From Planctomycetes bacterium syqfu (GTDB lineage Bacteria > Planctomycetota > Phycisphaerae > Phycisphaerales > Phycisphaeraceae): 64,000 bases of DNA. Position 1 is the stretch's first letter. Every line of letters begins with the position of its first letter. The notes under the pieces were generated by a model. It worked only from the letters and a program-made list of their open reading frames with translations, did not search any database and was not told where the DNA came from. Location of the stretch: positions 4,650,001 to 4,714,000 of the forward strand of contig CP087563.1 in NCBI GenBank assembly GCA_020974905.1, read 5' to 3'. The translations under genes were made by a program, and so were the position numbers. This document shows positions 29,755-39,619 of the stretch, piece by piece.

Positions 29755-30963
29755 ATGACCAACCAGACGCCCCGATTATTGATCTCCGACGATTCGCTAG
29801 ACGCCTTTACACCGCTAACCGACCTGCGCGCGGTTTTTGAGCTTCGTACCGGCATGCTTACCACGATGCAGCGCATCGAATTGGTCACCGGCCTTAAAAC
29901 CGCTGCCCTCACTGTCAAGCCAGCCTTGGAAGCGGTGCTCCAAGCACGCTATCCCGACATCGCGGTCAATACGCTACCGGATGGTGATGATCAGGCGGTG
30001 TTGATGGTCAATGGTCAATGCACCACGCACGAGGCTCTAGGACAAGTCGCACGACTGCCCGAGGGACATCGACTCTGCCTGCCGGATGGCACGGTGGTGG
30101 CTGCCCACTTCCCCGCAGGGTCGGGTTCGAATCTTGATGCCAGTTCGCTTAAGTGCATCACCGTCCAGGTCGACGCGTTGATTCACTACCCCTGGGACAT
30201 CCACAAAGTCCTGCATGCGAATCTGGTCCACGACATTGAACACGGCCAATTCCAGGCGGTTGGCAAAATTGATGACCGCTACCCGGGCGTGACGAGTTTT
30301 GGTGATCATGCCATCAAGGTGCACAGTTCCGCCAGGATTCAGCCGGGTGTGATTCTTAACAGTGAAGCCGGGCCGATCTGCATTGATGAAGATGTGCTCA
30401 TTGAATCACCTGCTGTCATCCAGGGACCGTGCGCGATCTGCAAGGGCGCGATGATCGCCCCGATGACCCAACTGCGCAGTGACACCGTCATTGGCCCGGT
30501 GTGCAAAGTCGGTGGCGAGATCAAGGCTGCGGTGATCGCAGGTTACTCCAATAAAGCCCATGCCGGCTATTTGGGCAATGCGCTGGTGGGTTACTGGGTG
30601 AATCTCGGTGCAGACACCACCGCGAGTAATCTCAAGAACACCTACTCGCCCGTCCGCATGCAGTTGTCTCCCGATGGCGAACGTTACGACACCGGTTTAA
30701 GCAACCTCGGCCCGATCATCGGGGACTTCGTCCGCACCGGCATCACCACCCGCATGCCCACCGGCACCGTCATCGGCACAGGGACCATGATCGCTCAATC
30801 CACCTTCACCCCCACCTGTGTCCCGCCCATGCGCTTTATCACCGACAATGCTGATCAACCCTATGACGCAGACAAGCTCATCGACACCATCAAGGCCATG
30901 ATGTCCCGCCGCGAGCAAACACTGACCGATGCCGAGGCCCAGCGCCTGCGCGCGTTGGTGTGA
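29755..30963 (+). CDS. GlmU-like sugar nucleotidyltransferase with left-handed beta-helix
   Basis: 402 residues. The N-terminal half has the family's ISDDSLDAFTPLTDLRAVFELRTGM instead of a canonical G-x-G-T-R-x(n)-P-K nucleotide loop; similar proteins in Bacteroidetes and Planctomycetes are annotated as putative sugar nucleotidyltransferases. The C-terminal half has hexapeptide repeats (VIQGPCAICKGAMIAPMTQLRSDTVIGPVCKVGGEI) and GYSNKAHAGYLGNALVGYWVNLGADTT, like the GlmU acetyltransferase domain. Substrate unproven. It follows the GT4 gene by 106 bp on the same strand. Confidence 0.82.
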   Translation: MTNQTPRLLISDDSLDAFTPLTDLRAVFELRTGMLTTMQRIELVTGLKTAALTVKPALEAVLQARYPDIAVNTLPDGDDQAVLMVNGQCTTHEALGQVARLPEGHRLCLPDGTVVAAHFPAGSGSNLDASSLKCITVQVDALIHYPWDIHKVLHANLVHDIEHGQFQAVGKIDDRYPGVTSFGDHAIKVHSSARIQPGVILNSEAGPICIDEDVLIESPAVIQGPCAICKGAMIAPMTQLRSDTVIGPVCKVGGEIKAAVIAGYSNKAHAGYLGNALVGYWVNLGADTTASNLKNTYSPVRMQLSPDGERYDTGLSNLGPIIGDFVRTGITTRMPTGTVIGTGTMIAQSTFTPTCVPPMRFITDNADQPYDADKLIDTIKAMMSRREQTLTDAEAQRLRALV

Positions 30964-31068
30964 GTGGTGTTGTTCGACTTTTGATACGATCAACACAAAC
31001 CGGCAGATGAATGAACCTGACGGATTTAGAGCAGTCCAAACAATTAATCTTGATACTATCTTTCACTT

Positions 31069-31153
31069 CGTCATTCCCGCGCAGGCGGGAATCCAGTGGC
31101 ATTCTGTGCGCACTTGCAAGTTCCACTGGACTCCCGCCTGCGCGGGAGTGACG
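31069..31153. repeat. Family A REP pair, copy 4
   Basis: CGTCATTCCCGCGCAGGCGG and CCGCCTGCGCGGGAGTGACG flank GCACTTGCAAGTTCCACTGG. It fills the centre of the 397-bp gap; the remainder shows no gene. Confidence 0.88.
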
Positions 31154-31360
31154 GTGAGTGTAGATTCTTGGTTTGAGCTACTCTTATTTCATGACAACAA
31201 GCTTTGATCCGCCAGATTATGATCTGAGATCGCGGGTGGGTCTCTTTTGTTTAAATCAATGAATAAAAAATCATTTGGCTGCAACCGGTTTTGCTCCACA
31301 TGCGTATGTCGCATTAACCCCGCATTTCTGTCCGACACATCTTGATCATGGAGCTCGTTT

Positions 31361-32647
31361 ATGGTGACGTCTTTCTTCCGGATGGTCCTTCTGACCTGCC
31401 TTCTCGTCTCGCCTGCTTTGGCGGATCTCAAAAGCTATGTTCAAAAACCTGACCCCAGCTACCAGTACGAAGTGGTCAAGCAGGAAGCGATGGGCCAATC
31501 CAATGTGCGCATCGTCAAGTTCACCAGCCAGACCTGGGAAGACAAAGCCTGGGAACACTGGATGTATCTCGTCTCCCCGCACACCATTCAACATGAAGGT
31601 AAAGGCGTCCTCGTCATCGTCGGCGGGTCCAATCGCCCCGGCATTCCCAAACTCCCCAAGGAAGCACTCATCATCACCCAGGCCTGCGAACAGTTGGGCG
31701 TCCCCGTTGCCATCCTCGGCCAGGTTCCCAATCAACCGCTGTATGGCAAGCTCAAGGAAGACAATCTCATCGCCCACACCATGACCATGTACTTTGAGTC
31801 AGGCAACGAGGAACAGGTCCTGCTCATGCCGATGGTCAAGTCTGCGGTCAAAGCCATGGACTGTGTTTCATCATTGATCAAAGAATCCACCGGTAAAGGC
31901 ATCGACAAGTTCGTCGTCACCGGTGCCTCCAAGCGCGGCTGGACCACCTATCTCACTGCGGCTGTCGATCAGCGCGTCATGGCTGCTGCCCCCATCGTCA
32001 TCGACATGCTCAAACTCCCCGAGCAGATGGAAAAACAAAAGCGGGTTTACGGCGAACAACTCAGCCCCAAGATCACGCCCTACACCTCCCGTGGTGTGCT
32101 TCAACATCTTAACTCCGAACGCGGTAAAGCCCTCGTCAAACTCATCGACCCCTATGAATACAGGCATTTATTGACCATGCCCAAGTTGTTACTGCTTGGG
32201 ACGAACGATCCGTTTTGGACCGTGGATGCTGCCAATGTGTATTACGATGACCTGCCCGGCGAGAAGTACATCAGTTATGTCCCCAACGCGGGACACGGTT
32301 TGGACCTGAGCATCATCCCGACCCTGCTTAACTTCATGAAGTCCGCGGTGAGTCATACGCCGTTAGCTGAATTTGCCTGGACGCGCAACGATGATGGTTC
32401 GACCACGGTTAAATGTGTCGACAAACCCATGTTGCTTGAGTTGATCACTTCCAACAATCCGACGATGGATTTTCGGCAGGCAAAATGGGAGACGACGGTG
32501 ATGCCGATCAATGGCGATTCAATTGATATCAAACCCAGTGAACCCAAGCAGGGGTATCTTGCGTATTACGTGAAAGCAACCTACGCGTCAGCTCACCAAG
32601 TGCCTTACTCGCTGAGTACGCAGATCACGGTTTTGGGCGGACAGTGA
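31361..32647 (+). CDS. Secreted PqaA-family (PhoPQ-activated) alpha/beta hydrolase
   Basis: A signal peptide (residues 1-21, MVTSFFRMVLLTCLLVSPALA) and a large alpha/beta-hydrolase domain of the PhoPQ-activated pathogenicity-related family, common in planctomycetes. A likely nucleophile Ser lies in VTGASKRGWTTYLTA, an acid in LLGTNDPFWTVDAA and a His in VPNAGHGLDLS. The family's natural substrate is unknown. The C-terminal 100 residues form an extra beta domain. GGAG seven bases before the ATG supports the start, and a terminator follows. Confidence 0.9.
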   Translation: MVTSFFRMVLLTCLLVSPALADLKSYVQKPDPSYQYEVVKQEAMGQSNVRIVKFTSQTWEDKAWEHWMYLVSPHTIQHEGKGVLVIVGGSNRPGIPKLPKEALIITQACEQLGVPVAILGQVPNQPLYGKLKEDNLIAHTMTMYFESGNEEQVLLMPMVKSAVKAMDCVSSLIKESTGKGIDKFVVTGASKRGWTTYLTAAVDQRVMAAAPIVIDMLKLPEQMEKQKRVYGEQLSPKITPYTSRGVLQHLNSERGKALVKLIDPYEYRHLLTMPKLLLLGTNDPFWTVDAANVYYDDLPGEKYISYVPNAGHGLDLSIIPTLLNFMKSAVSHTPLAEFAWTRNDDGSTTVKCVDKPMLLELITSNNPTMDFRQAKWETTVMPINGDSIDIKPSEPKQGYLAYYVKATYASAHQVPYSLSTQITVLGGQ

Positions 32648-32695
32648 GAATGGATACCCGTCTCGCACACCCCTGATCTGCAAGCTTATCCAGAG

Positions 32696-32724
32696 AACCG
32701 AGCTACCCACGTGGCTCGGTTTTT
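32696..32724 (+). terminator. Intrinsic terminator after the PqaA-family gene
   Basis: AACCGAGC and GCTCGGTT stem with a CACGTGG-containing loop, followed by a T run. Confidence 0.85.
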
Positions 32725-32731
32725 CGTTGCA

Positions 32732-32857
32732 CTCAGGCGAGCCGCCGTGTGTCACGGCGGGACAAAGCGCAGCTTTGCATGAAGTTGCAATGACACACAT
32801 GCACAATCAAGTTGAGCATCGCTCAAACCCGCGTTGACACAACGCGGCTCGCCTGAG
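32732..32857. repeat. Family C inverted repeat, copy 2
   Basis: CTCAGGCGAGCCGCCGTGTG and complementary AACGCGGCTCGCCTGAG ends, with GGGACAAAGCGCAGCTTTG and TTGAGCATCGCTCAA inside. Confidence 0.82.
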
Positions 32858-32930
32858 AAGTTCTTATCTCGATTGCTCCATTCGATTAAGATGTACAAAC
32901 CACGCACGTCTGTTTTACAGGAGCACATTC

Positions 32931-33632
32931 ATGTCACGTCACCGGGGATTGTCATTGATCGAGATACTGGTGGTCATTGTCATCGTTGCGATCACAGTGC
33001 TGCTTTATCTTGGATTGACACAACCGGGTAAAACAGAATATCGAACCTACACACAATGTATGGCTCAACTCAAAACATTGACACTTGCCATGCATACCTA
33101 TGCTTATGATCACGAAGATTATTTCCCCGGCGTGGATGCGCAGGGACATGTCATATCACCACAGGTAACTGCTCGGTTTAAGCTCTTGAAGACGTACCTG
33201 GATAAACCCCACATGTTCGTTTGCCCAGCAGATAGCATGCGGCATCAAGCTGTAGATTTTGACAATCTCAGTGCTGACAACATTTCCTATGCCCTGTTAA
33301 ATCAATCGCGTGATGAGATGACCGTCGGTCAAAAAGTGCTTGTGAACAATCAACAAGCCGCAATGATCCCAATGATTAGTGATCGAGCGATACGCAAAGC
33401 AGATGGACCAATGGCTGTACGCTCAACCCATCCGATCCCCCATGATTACAAGGGAGATTGGATCGGCTGTGTCGCATGGATGGATGGGCATGTCAGTCTT
33501 GAACGATCAGCGACGGTGCGAACGGCATTTAATCTTGGGCAACCCAATAGCAATGATTTTCTCTTCGATACTCACGATGCAAGCATGGTTTATCGCGGCA
33601 AGGATCAGTTGATCGATCCGGGGCATGAGTGA
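32931..33632 (+). CDS. Pseudopilin-like protein (type IV prepilin N-terminus)
   Basis: 233 residues with a prepilin-peptidase site G/LSLIE and the hydrophobic helix EILVVIVIVAITVLLYLGL. The globular part has the QLKTLTLAMHTYAYDHEDYFPG segment and a C-terminal VAWMDGHVSLE, the layout of the DUF1559-related or GspG-like proteins that planctomycetes carry in large numbers. It stands alone with no secretion genes nearby, so it probably uses machinery encoded elsewhere. A strong GGAG ribosome site precedes the ATG. The gene lies between two family C repeats. Confidence 0.88.
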   Translation: MSRHRGLSLIEILVVIVIVAITVLLYLGLTQPGKTEYRTYTQCMAQLKTLTLAMHTYAYDHEDYFPGVDAQGHVISPQVTARFKLLKTYLDKPHMFVCPADSMRHQAVDFDNLSADNISYALLNQSRDEMTVGQKVLVNNQQAAMIPMISDRAIRKADGPMAVRSTHPIPHDYKGDWIGCVAWMDGHVSLERSATVRTAFNLGQPNSNDFLFDTHDASMVYRGKDQLIDPGHE

Positions 33633-33643
33633 TTCATTTCACA

Positions 33644-33776
33644 CTCAGGCGAGCCGCCGTGTGTCACGGCGGGATTGAGCGAAGCTCAACATATTCGCGT
33701 TGCACGTAGACACAAACATTCAGAGACATTCAAAGCTGCGCTTTGTCCCGCTGTGACACACAGCGGCTCGCCTGAA
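33644..33776. repeat. Family C inverted repeat, copy 3
   Basis: Same outer ends as copy 2 (CTCAGGCGAGCCGCCGTGTG and CAGCGGCTCGCCTGAAG). Copies 2 and 3 flank the pseudopilin gene in the same orientation. Confidence 0.82.
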
Positions 33777-33849
33777 GCGCATAATAAACCACATCGTGGT
33801 TCAAACACGATTGCGTTCCCGACACATCAACAAAGTTGTGAATCGCAAC

Positions 33850-35376
33850 TCAGCGGCGTTTTTTGCGTTGCTTGAATTTCTGTTTGAAGCTGGGTTTCTT
33901 GGGGGCTTTGCCCATGCCGCCCATGCCACCCATCATCGCGCGGGGGTCCATGCCGGCACCCATGGCATTACCCATGCCCGACATCGCTTTGAGTTTGGAG
34001 AGCATGCCCATGCCCGACATTTGCTTGCCCATCTGTGAGACCATGTCAAAGCCTTTGACCAACTGCGCGACGTCTGCGGGTTTGGTGCCTGAGCCTTGGG
34101 AGATGCGGCGACGGCGTGAGTTGTCCAGCAGGTCCACATCCGTGCGTTCCTTTTTGGTCATCGACTTGATGATGGCTTCGGTGCGGTTGATTTCCTTGTC
34201 ATCGATATCCATCTGGGCAATCTGATTCCCAATGCCAGGCAGCATGCCCAGCAGGGATTTCATGGAGCCCATCTTCCGCATCATGTTCAGCTGATTTAGG
34301 AAGTCGTCCATGGTCATCTTGCCCTTGGCCATCTTTTCCTGCAGTTCCAAAGCTTCTTCTTCGGAGACCTGCTGCTGGGCTTTTTCGACCAAACTCACCA
34401 CGTCACCCATGCCCAGGATACGCGAGCTGATGCGTTCGGGATGGAACTCTTCCAGGGCATCGAGATGTTCACCGACACCCAGGTATTTGATGGGCTTGCC
34501 GGTGATCTGGCGGACGGACAGCGCTGCACCGCCACGGGTGTCCGAATCGAACTTGGTGAGAATCACGCCATCAAGTTCGAGTTGGCTGTTAAACGCCTTG
34601 GCGGAGTTCACGGCGTCCTGCCCGGTCATTGCGTCGATGACGAGCAGAATCTGGTGCGGTTGGACCGCAGATTGCACCTGACGCAGTTCGCCCATCAACT
34701 CATCGTTAACGTGCAGACGGCCGGCGGTATCGAGGATGACGACATCACATTTTTCCTGGCGGGCTTTGGCGACGGCATTGCGACAGACAGTGACTGCGGC
34801 ACCCACGGCTTTGCCATACTCGGCAACCTTGTCCAGTTCGGCATGGAACAGAACGTCGGGGCCCTTGTCGAATTCTTCGTTGACCTGATTGGCTAACACT
34901 TCCAACTGATGCACAGCGGCGGGGCGTTGGAGGTCGGCAGCGGCAACCATGACTTTCTTGCCCTGCTTTTTGAGCACGGCAGCGAGCTTGCCGGTCGTGG
35001 TGGTCTTACCCGAACCTTGCAATCCGGACATCATCACGACTGTCGGGCCGGGGGAGACGAACATGATGCCCGGTTGAGCTTCGAATTCGTCAGCTTCCTG
35101 ACCAACGGGTACGCCGGACATGGTGGCAACGAGCTCGTCGTGGACGATCTTGATCATCTGCTGACCGGGTTTGAGTGACGCAAGGACTTCTTCACCCAGG
35201 GCTTTTTGCTGAATGTTCTCGCAGAACTGCTCGACGACCTCGTAGTGAACGTCCGCTTCAAGTAGCGCGGTGCGCACATCGTCCATGGCCTCGCGGACAT
35301 TGGATTCAGATATCTTGCCCTTGCCCGAGAGTTTCTTCAGGGCGTTACTGAATTGATCCGTCAGATTTCCAAACAT
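33850..35376 (-). CDS. ffh: Signal recognition particle protein Ffh (SRP54)
   Basis: GTPase that carries ribosomes making membrane proteins to FtsY. N domain (MFGNLTDQFSNALKKLSGKG), G domain with Walker A GLQGSGKTTTTGK at about 118-130, DTAGRLHVNDELM, TKFDSDTRGGAALS and the closing loop GVGEHLDALEEFHPER, then the methionine-rich M domain that binds 4.5S RNA and signal peptides. The tail is unusually glycine/methionine-rich (MGGMGGMGKAP) and ends in a very basic KFKQRKKRR. The 508 residues make it slightly longer than average. No SRP RNA was identified nearby. Confidence 0.97.
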   Translation of the reverse strand: MFGNLTDQFSNALKKLSGKGKISESNVREAMDDVRTALLEADVHYEVVEQFCENIQQKALGEEVLASLKPGQQMIKIVHDELVATMSGVPVGQEADEFEAQPGIMFVSPGPTVVMMSGLQGSGKTTTTGKLAAVLKKQGKKVMVAAADLQRPAAVHQLEVLANQVNEEFDKGPDVLFHAELDKVAEYGKAVGAAVTVCRNAVAKARQEKCDVVILDTAGRLHVNDELMGELRQVQSAVQPHQILLVIDAMTGQDAVNSAKAFNSQLELDGVILTKFDSDTRGGAALSVRQITGKPIKYLGVGEHLDALEEFHPERISSRILGMGDVVSLVEKAQQQVSEEEALELQEKMAKGKMTMDDFLNQLNMMRKMGSMKSLLGMLPGIGNQIAQMDIDDKEINRTEAIIKSMTKKERTDVDLLDNSRRRRISQGSGTKPADVAQLVKGFDMVSQMGKQMSGMGMLSKLKAMSGMGNAMGAGMDPRAMMGGMGGMGKAPKKPSFKQKFKQRKKRR

Positions 35377-35472
35377 GCAGTACCTCGTCTTGGTCAGCTA
35401 AGTCCGTAGAACCCTAAATCGTAGTTTTTAGAGAGGTAAAACGCAATTTCGGGCAGGTGAGCAAGGCACACT

Positions 35473-35527
35473 TTCAGGCGAGCCGCGTTGTGTTCCGGGG
35501 GCAATGCGGGTTTGAGCGAAGCTCAAG
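35473..35527. repeat. Family C partial repeat, copy 4
   Basis: TTCAGGCGAGCCGCGTTGTG and GGTTTGAGCGAAGCTCAAG are present; the right half is missing and replaced by a family D repeat. Confidence 0.7.
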
Positions 35528-35553
35528 TTTAACGGTGTGTCGGTGGATTTTGT

Positions 35554-35746
35554 TTTTACGCGAAGGCGCGAAGGACACGAAGGTCGCGAAGAAAGACAAA
35601 AACAAATTAAACCACAGAGTCACAGAGACTGAAAAAGGCATGAGTCTTAATCATTATTTGTCTTAAACTCTGAGCCTCTGTGTCTCGTGGTTAAAAATGT
35701 CTTGAAAAACTTCGCGACCTTCGTGTCCTTCGCGCCTTCGCGTTAA
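35554..35746. repeat. Family D composite inverted repeat
   Basis: Same nested design as at 25.9 kb. The outer arms TTTTACGCGAAGGCGCGAAG and CTTCGCGCCTTCGCGTTAA pair almost completely; the inner arms carry AACCACAGAGTCACAGAG. Confidence 0.87.
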
Positions 35747-36000
35747 TCAGCAAACTTAACAGACGCCGATGTATCAAGCGTCACATAGACGTCACCTCAG
35801 AGGGTGTTAATTCGACGTTTAACCGATGCTACCAGGTGGGAACTGCTTCATGCTTATCTGCCTTTTCATCAATAGATGTCGCAAATCCTCTTGTGCATGC
35901 GCGTAAAATCAGCTAAAAAGGTCTCTTAATACAATTTAGAACACTTTGCATGCCTCGATCCGATCCATTATCCTACCTCCTTGAACTCTCAGGTGGGAGC
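35747..36000. other. Upstream region of atpD without a visible gene
   Basis: No gene is supported. The only structured parts lie at its 3' end (next two entries). A confident promoter could not be assigned. Confidence 0.5.
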
Positions 36001-36017
36001 GAGGCGATGGTCGCCTC
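36001..36017 (+). promoter_or_regulatory. Hairpin in the atpD leader
   Basis: GAGGCGA TGG TCGCCTC is a perfect 7-bp stem with a 3-base loop, 60 bp before the start codon. No T run follows, so it is not an intrinsic terminator. Confidence 0.5.
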
Positions 36018-36059
36018 AAATGAGTTTCAAACACGTCCACGATGGTCGCGGTTGATTAA

Positions 36060-37526
<1,467 letters not shown>

Positions 37527-37560
37527 TCCGCGGCTGCTTTGGAAGATAGATAAAATCAAA

Positions 37561-37595
37561 AAGACCGCGAGTGTTCAAACTCGCGGTCTTTTTTT
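37561..37595 (+). terminator. Strong intrinsic terminator after atpD
   Basis: AAGACCGCGAGT and ACTCGCGGTCTT form a perfect 12-bp stem with a 6-base loop, followed by seven Ts. Confidence 0.95.
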
Positions 37596-37643
37596 ATGCG
37601 CGTTGTGCATGATGTCAATCAATGATGAATCACGCAGTTTTGT

Positions 37644-37727
37644 AAAGCCGTGACCCTCCCGGGTCGCGGGTTGCCTTGTGTTTACGCTGACAAGGCCACA
37701 CCTGCCGCAGAAGCGACACGGCTTTTG
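37644..37727. repeat. Family B inverted repeat, copy 4
   Basis: AAAGCCGTGACCCTCCCGGG and GCAGAAGCGACACGGCTTT arms, between the atpD terminator and the end of the SnoaL-like gene. Confidence 0.78.
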
Positions 37728-37735
37728 TGAGATGA

Positions 37736-38098
37736 TCAATCCATGTTGTAATAAAACCGTTCGTGCACGATCTTCCCGTTTTCCCAACGGGCGACAGCAA
37801 TTTGTTCGACGTCCATCACTTTGTCATCGGTGGTCGTCCATTTCATGTGCTGTTCGGACAGTGAAACATTGTCAGCAACGGCAGTCGCTTTGACATCAAA
37901 CACATGCCATTCCTTGACGTTGGCAAGGAACTGTTTTTCGCGCTCGATGTTGGCAGCCTTGCCTTCGGTGGTGTGATACGGCTCGGTCATGATCACGTTG
38001 TCGGCATAAAATTCGTCCATTGCTTCGAGGATTTTACCTTCTGCGATGTAATCATTGAGTTCATTGATGCGAATGTTGTTGGTGGTGGCGGTTGTCAT
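37736..38098 (-). CDS. SnoaL/NTF2-like protein (120 aa)
   Basis: A small cone-shaped alpha+beta protein: helices (INELNDYIAEGKILEAMDEFYADNV) followed by strands with YHTTEGKAANIEREKQFL, LSEQHMKWTTTDDKVMDVEQIAVARWENGKIVHERFYYN, the typical SnoaL-like end. Such proteins bind small hydrophobic ligands or act as isomerases; here the role is unknown. It shares an upstream 20-bp motif with the marR gene behind it and is probably under MarR control, for example in a stress or aromatic-compound response. Confidence 0.85.
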   Translation of the reverse strand: MTTATTNNIRINELNDYIAEGKILEAMDEFYADNVIMTEPYHTTEGKAANIEREKQFLANVKEWHVFDVKATAVADNVSLSEQHMKWTTTDDKVMDVEQIAVARWENGKIVHERFYYNMD

Positions 38099-38141
38099 GA
38101 TTGATCTCCATTGGAAAAGGTATCTTGTGTTTTGAGGATAA

Positions 38142-38161
38142 TTGTTAAAACAAGTATTGGG
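38142..38161. promoter_or_regulatory. Putative MarR operator upstream of the SnoaL-like gene
   Basis: TTGTTAAAACAAGTATTGGG lies 44 bp before the start codon and is identical at 17 of 20 positions to the motif upstream of marR at 38782-38801. Confidence 0.6.
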
Positions 38162-38257
38162 TGTGTTAAAGAGACCACCGTGGTCATCTGTTATTTATTC
38201 CATGTATTGGGCAATCGGTTAACTGGTTGGTTCAAAGCCATGATCCCTCTGACAGGA

Positions 38258-38755
38258 TCAAGGGTGACGGGCTTCAAACAACAGCTTGGCCAACTTCTTG
38301 AGTTTGATATCGGGGAGATGACCCAGTTGCTGCTGGTGAAGTTTTTTGACCGGGTTTTTCAGTGTTTTTAGAGTCTGCGTACCTTTGTCGGTGATGATCA
38401 CATACACCACACGGCGGTCTTGCTCACAGCGTTGGCGTTCGACAAAGCCCAGCTTGACCAGTCGGTCGATGAGTCGGGTGACATCGGGATCGCGGTGGAC
38501 CATATCCTTGCTGATGGATTGGCTGGGAATACCTTGCTTGCCTCGGGCCCCAACAATCCGCAGCACGTTGTAGCTGGAGTCCGACAAACCGTGTTGGCTA
38601 AAGAGCTGTTTGAACTGGCTGGTGAACTGATCCGTGGTGCGGACCAGACTGAGCATGACTTCCTCGCAGATGTCGTCAAACGGGTGCTTCTTGCCAATCT
38701 CCTCTTGGAGATTCCGTGGGGGCGTGATCTTGGTTGTGATGATTGTACGACTCAT
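38258..38755 (-). CDS. MarR-family transcriptional regulator
   Basis: A winged-helix repressor of 165 residues. Seen are the dimerisation helix TTDQFTSQFKQLFSQHGLSDSSYNVLRIVGA, the recognition region IPSQSISKDMVHRDPDVTRLIDRLVKLGFVERQR and the wing CEQDRRVVYVIITDKGTQTL. These proteins usually respond to phenolic ligands or oxidants. A palindromic motif 27 bp upstream of its own start suggests autoregulation, and a near copy upstream of the SnoaL-like gene suggests that gene is a target; the divergent DoxX gene may be a third. Confidence 0.92.
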   Translation of the reverse strand: MSRTIITTKITPPRNLQEEIGKKHPFDDICEEVMLSLVRTTDQFTSQFKQLFSQHGLSDSSYNVLRIVGARGKQGIPSQSISKDMVHRDPDVTRLIDRLVKLGFVERQRCEQDRRVVYVIITDKGTQTLKTLKNPVKKLHQQQLGHLPDIKLKKLAKLLFEARHP

Positions 38756-38781
38756 GTCCCAATACTATGGGCAAACAATAG

Positions 38782-38801
38782 TTGTTGCAACAGGTATTGG
38801 G
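38782..38801. promoter_or_regulatory. Putative MarR operator upstream of marR
   Basis: TTGTTGCAACAGGTATTGGG contains the perfect palindrome TGTTGCAACA (38783-38792). CCAATAC just before (38759-38765) mirrors GTATTGG at 38794-38800. Confidence 0.6.
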
Positions 38802-39007
38802 GGTTTTGTCACACAAAACAGTTTGGTCTTTTAGTTGTGGTGGCTGTAACCTGGGATTCTGACTGGTCATCTGCAGGAAACATCAGGATTGGGAAATCAC
38901 ACAAAATTTTGAATTCTGACGGATTGATTACCGGTTTGGTGGAATAAAGGTCAATCTTTGGCAGTTTTACTCAGACACCTCATTCTCTTTACAAGGAATC
39001 AACCATA

Positions 39008-39493
39008 ATGAGTCAGAATACTCCCGCGACACCCGTTAAATGTGAGATCCAAAGTTGTGCTGCCAGCCTGGGTTTGCTCGTCCAACGGCTGATTGTCGGT
39101 TATGTCATGTTCTACCACGGCTCTCAAAAACTCTTTGGCTGGTTTGGTGGGGGCGGGTTTGAAAAAACCGTCAGTGGGTTCGACAGCATGGGATTCCCGA
39201 TGCCCAAGATCATGGCTGCGTTGGCTGGCGGTGCTGAGTGCTTTGGTGGCATTTTGCTTGCCATCGGATTGTTCACGCGCCCGTCTGCGTTCCTGATTTT
39301 CTTCACCATGATGGTTGCCAGTTTCAAAGTCCATGGCGATGCGTTCTCCGCTCGTGAAGGTGGCATGGAATATCCGCTGACCCTGGGTTTGGTGGCATTG
39401 GGTTTATTGCTCACCGGTTCCGGTAAATTGGCGGTCAGTCGCCTGCTTGGTTTTGGGAAAGCCAAGACCCTGCCACGCCTGGTGATGGGTTAA
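39008..39493 (+). CDS. DoxX-family membrane protein
   Basis: Four-helix membrane protein of 161 residues. Typical are LGLLVQRLIVGYVMFYHGSQKLFGWFGG, GFPMPKIMAALAGGAECFGGILLAIGLFTRPSAFLI and MEYPLTLGLVALGLLLTGSGK. DoxX-type proteins take part in redox and thiol stress or quinone-linked processes in several bacteria. Divergent from the MarR gene and likely part of that regulon by position, although no matching operator was found at its own promoter. An AAGGA ribosome site and a strong terminator frame the gene. Confidence 0.92.
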   Translation: MSQNTPATPVKCEIQSCAASLGLLVQRLIVGYVMFYHGSQKLFGWFGGGGFEKTVSGFDSMGFPMPKIMAALAGGAECFGGILLAIGLFTRPSAFLIFFTMMVASFKVHGDAFSAREGGMEYPLTLGLVALGLLLTGSGKLAVSRLLGFGKAKTLPRLVMG

Positions 39494-39555
39494 ACGTCGA
39501 GGCTTTACATCACATCATGATGTGGTTTGGCCTGCATGAATCACATACAGACATC

Positions 39556-39589
39556 AAAAAACCCTGCGCTTCTGGGCGCAGGGTTTTTT
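39556..39589. terminator. Bidirectional intrinsic terminator (DoxX gene / glycosidase)
   Basis: AAAAAACCCTGCGC and GCGCAGGGTTTTTT form a perfect 14-bp stem with a 6-base loop. It serves both converging genes. Confidence 0.95.
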
Positions 39590-39619
39590 GTTATTTGAAG
39601 TGTCTATGAGTGAGCGCGA

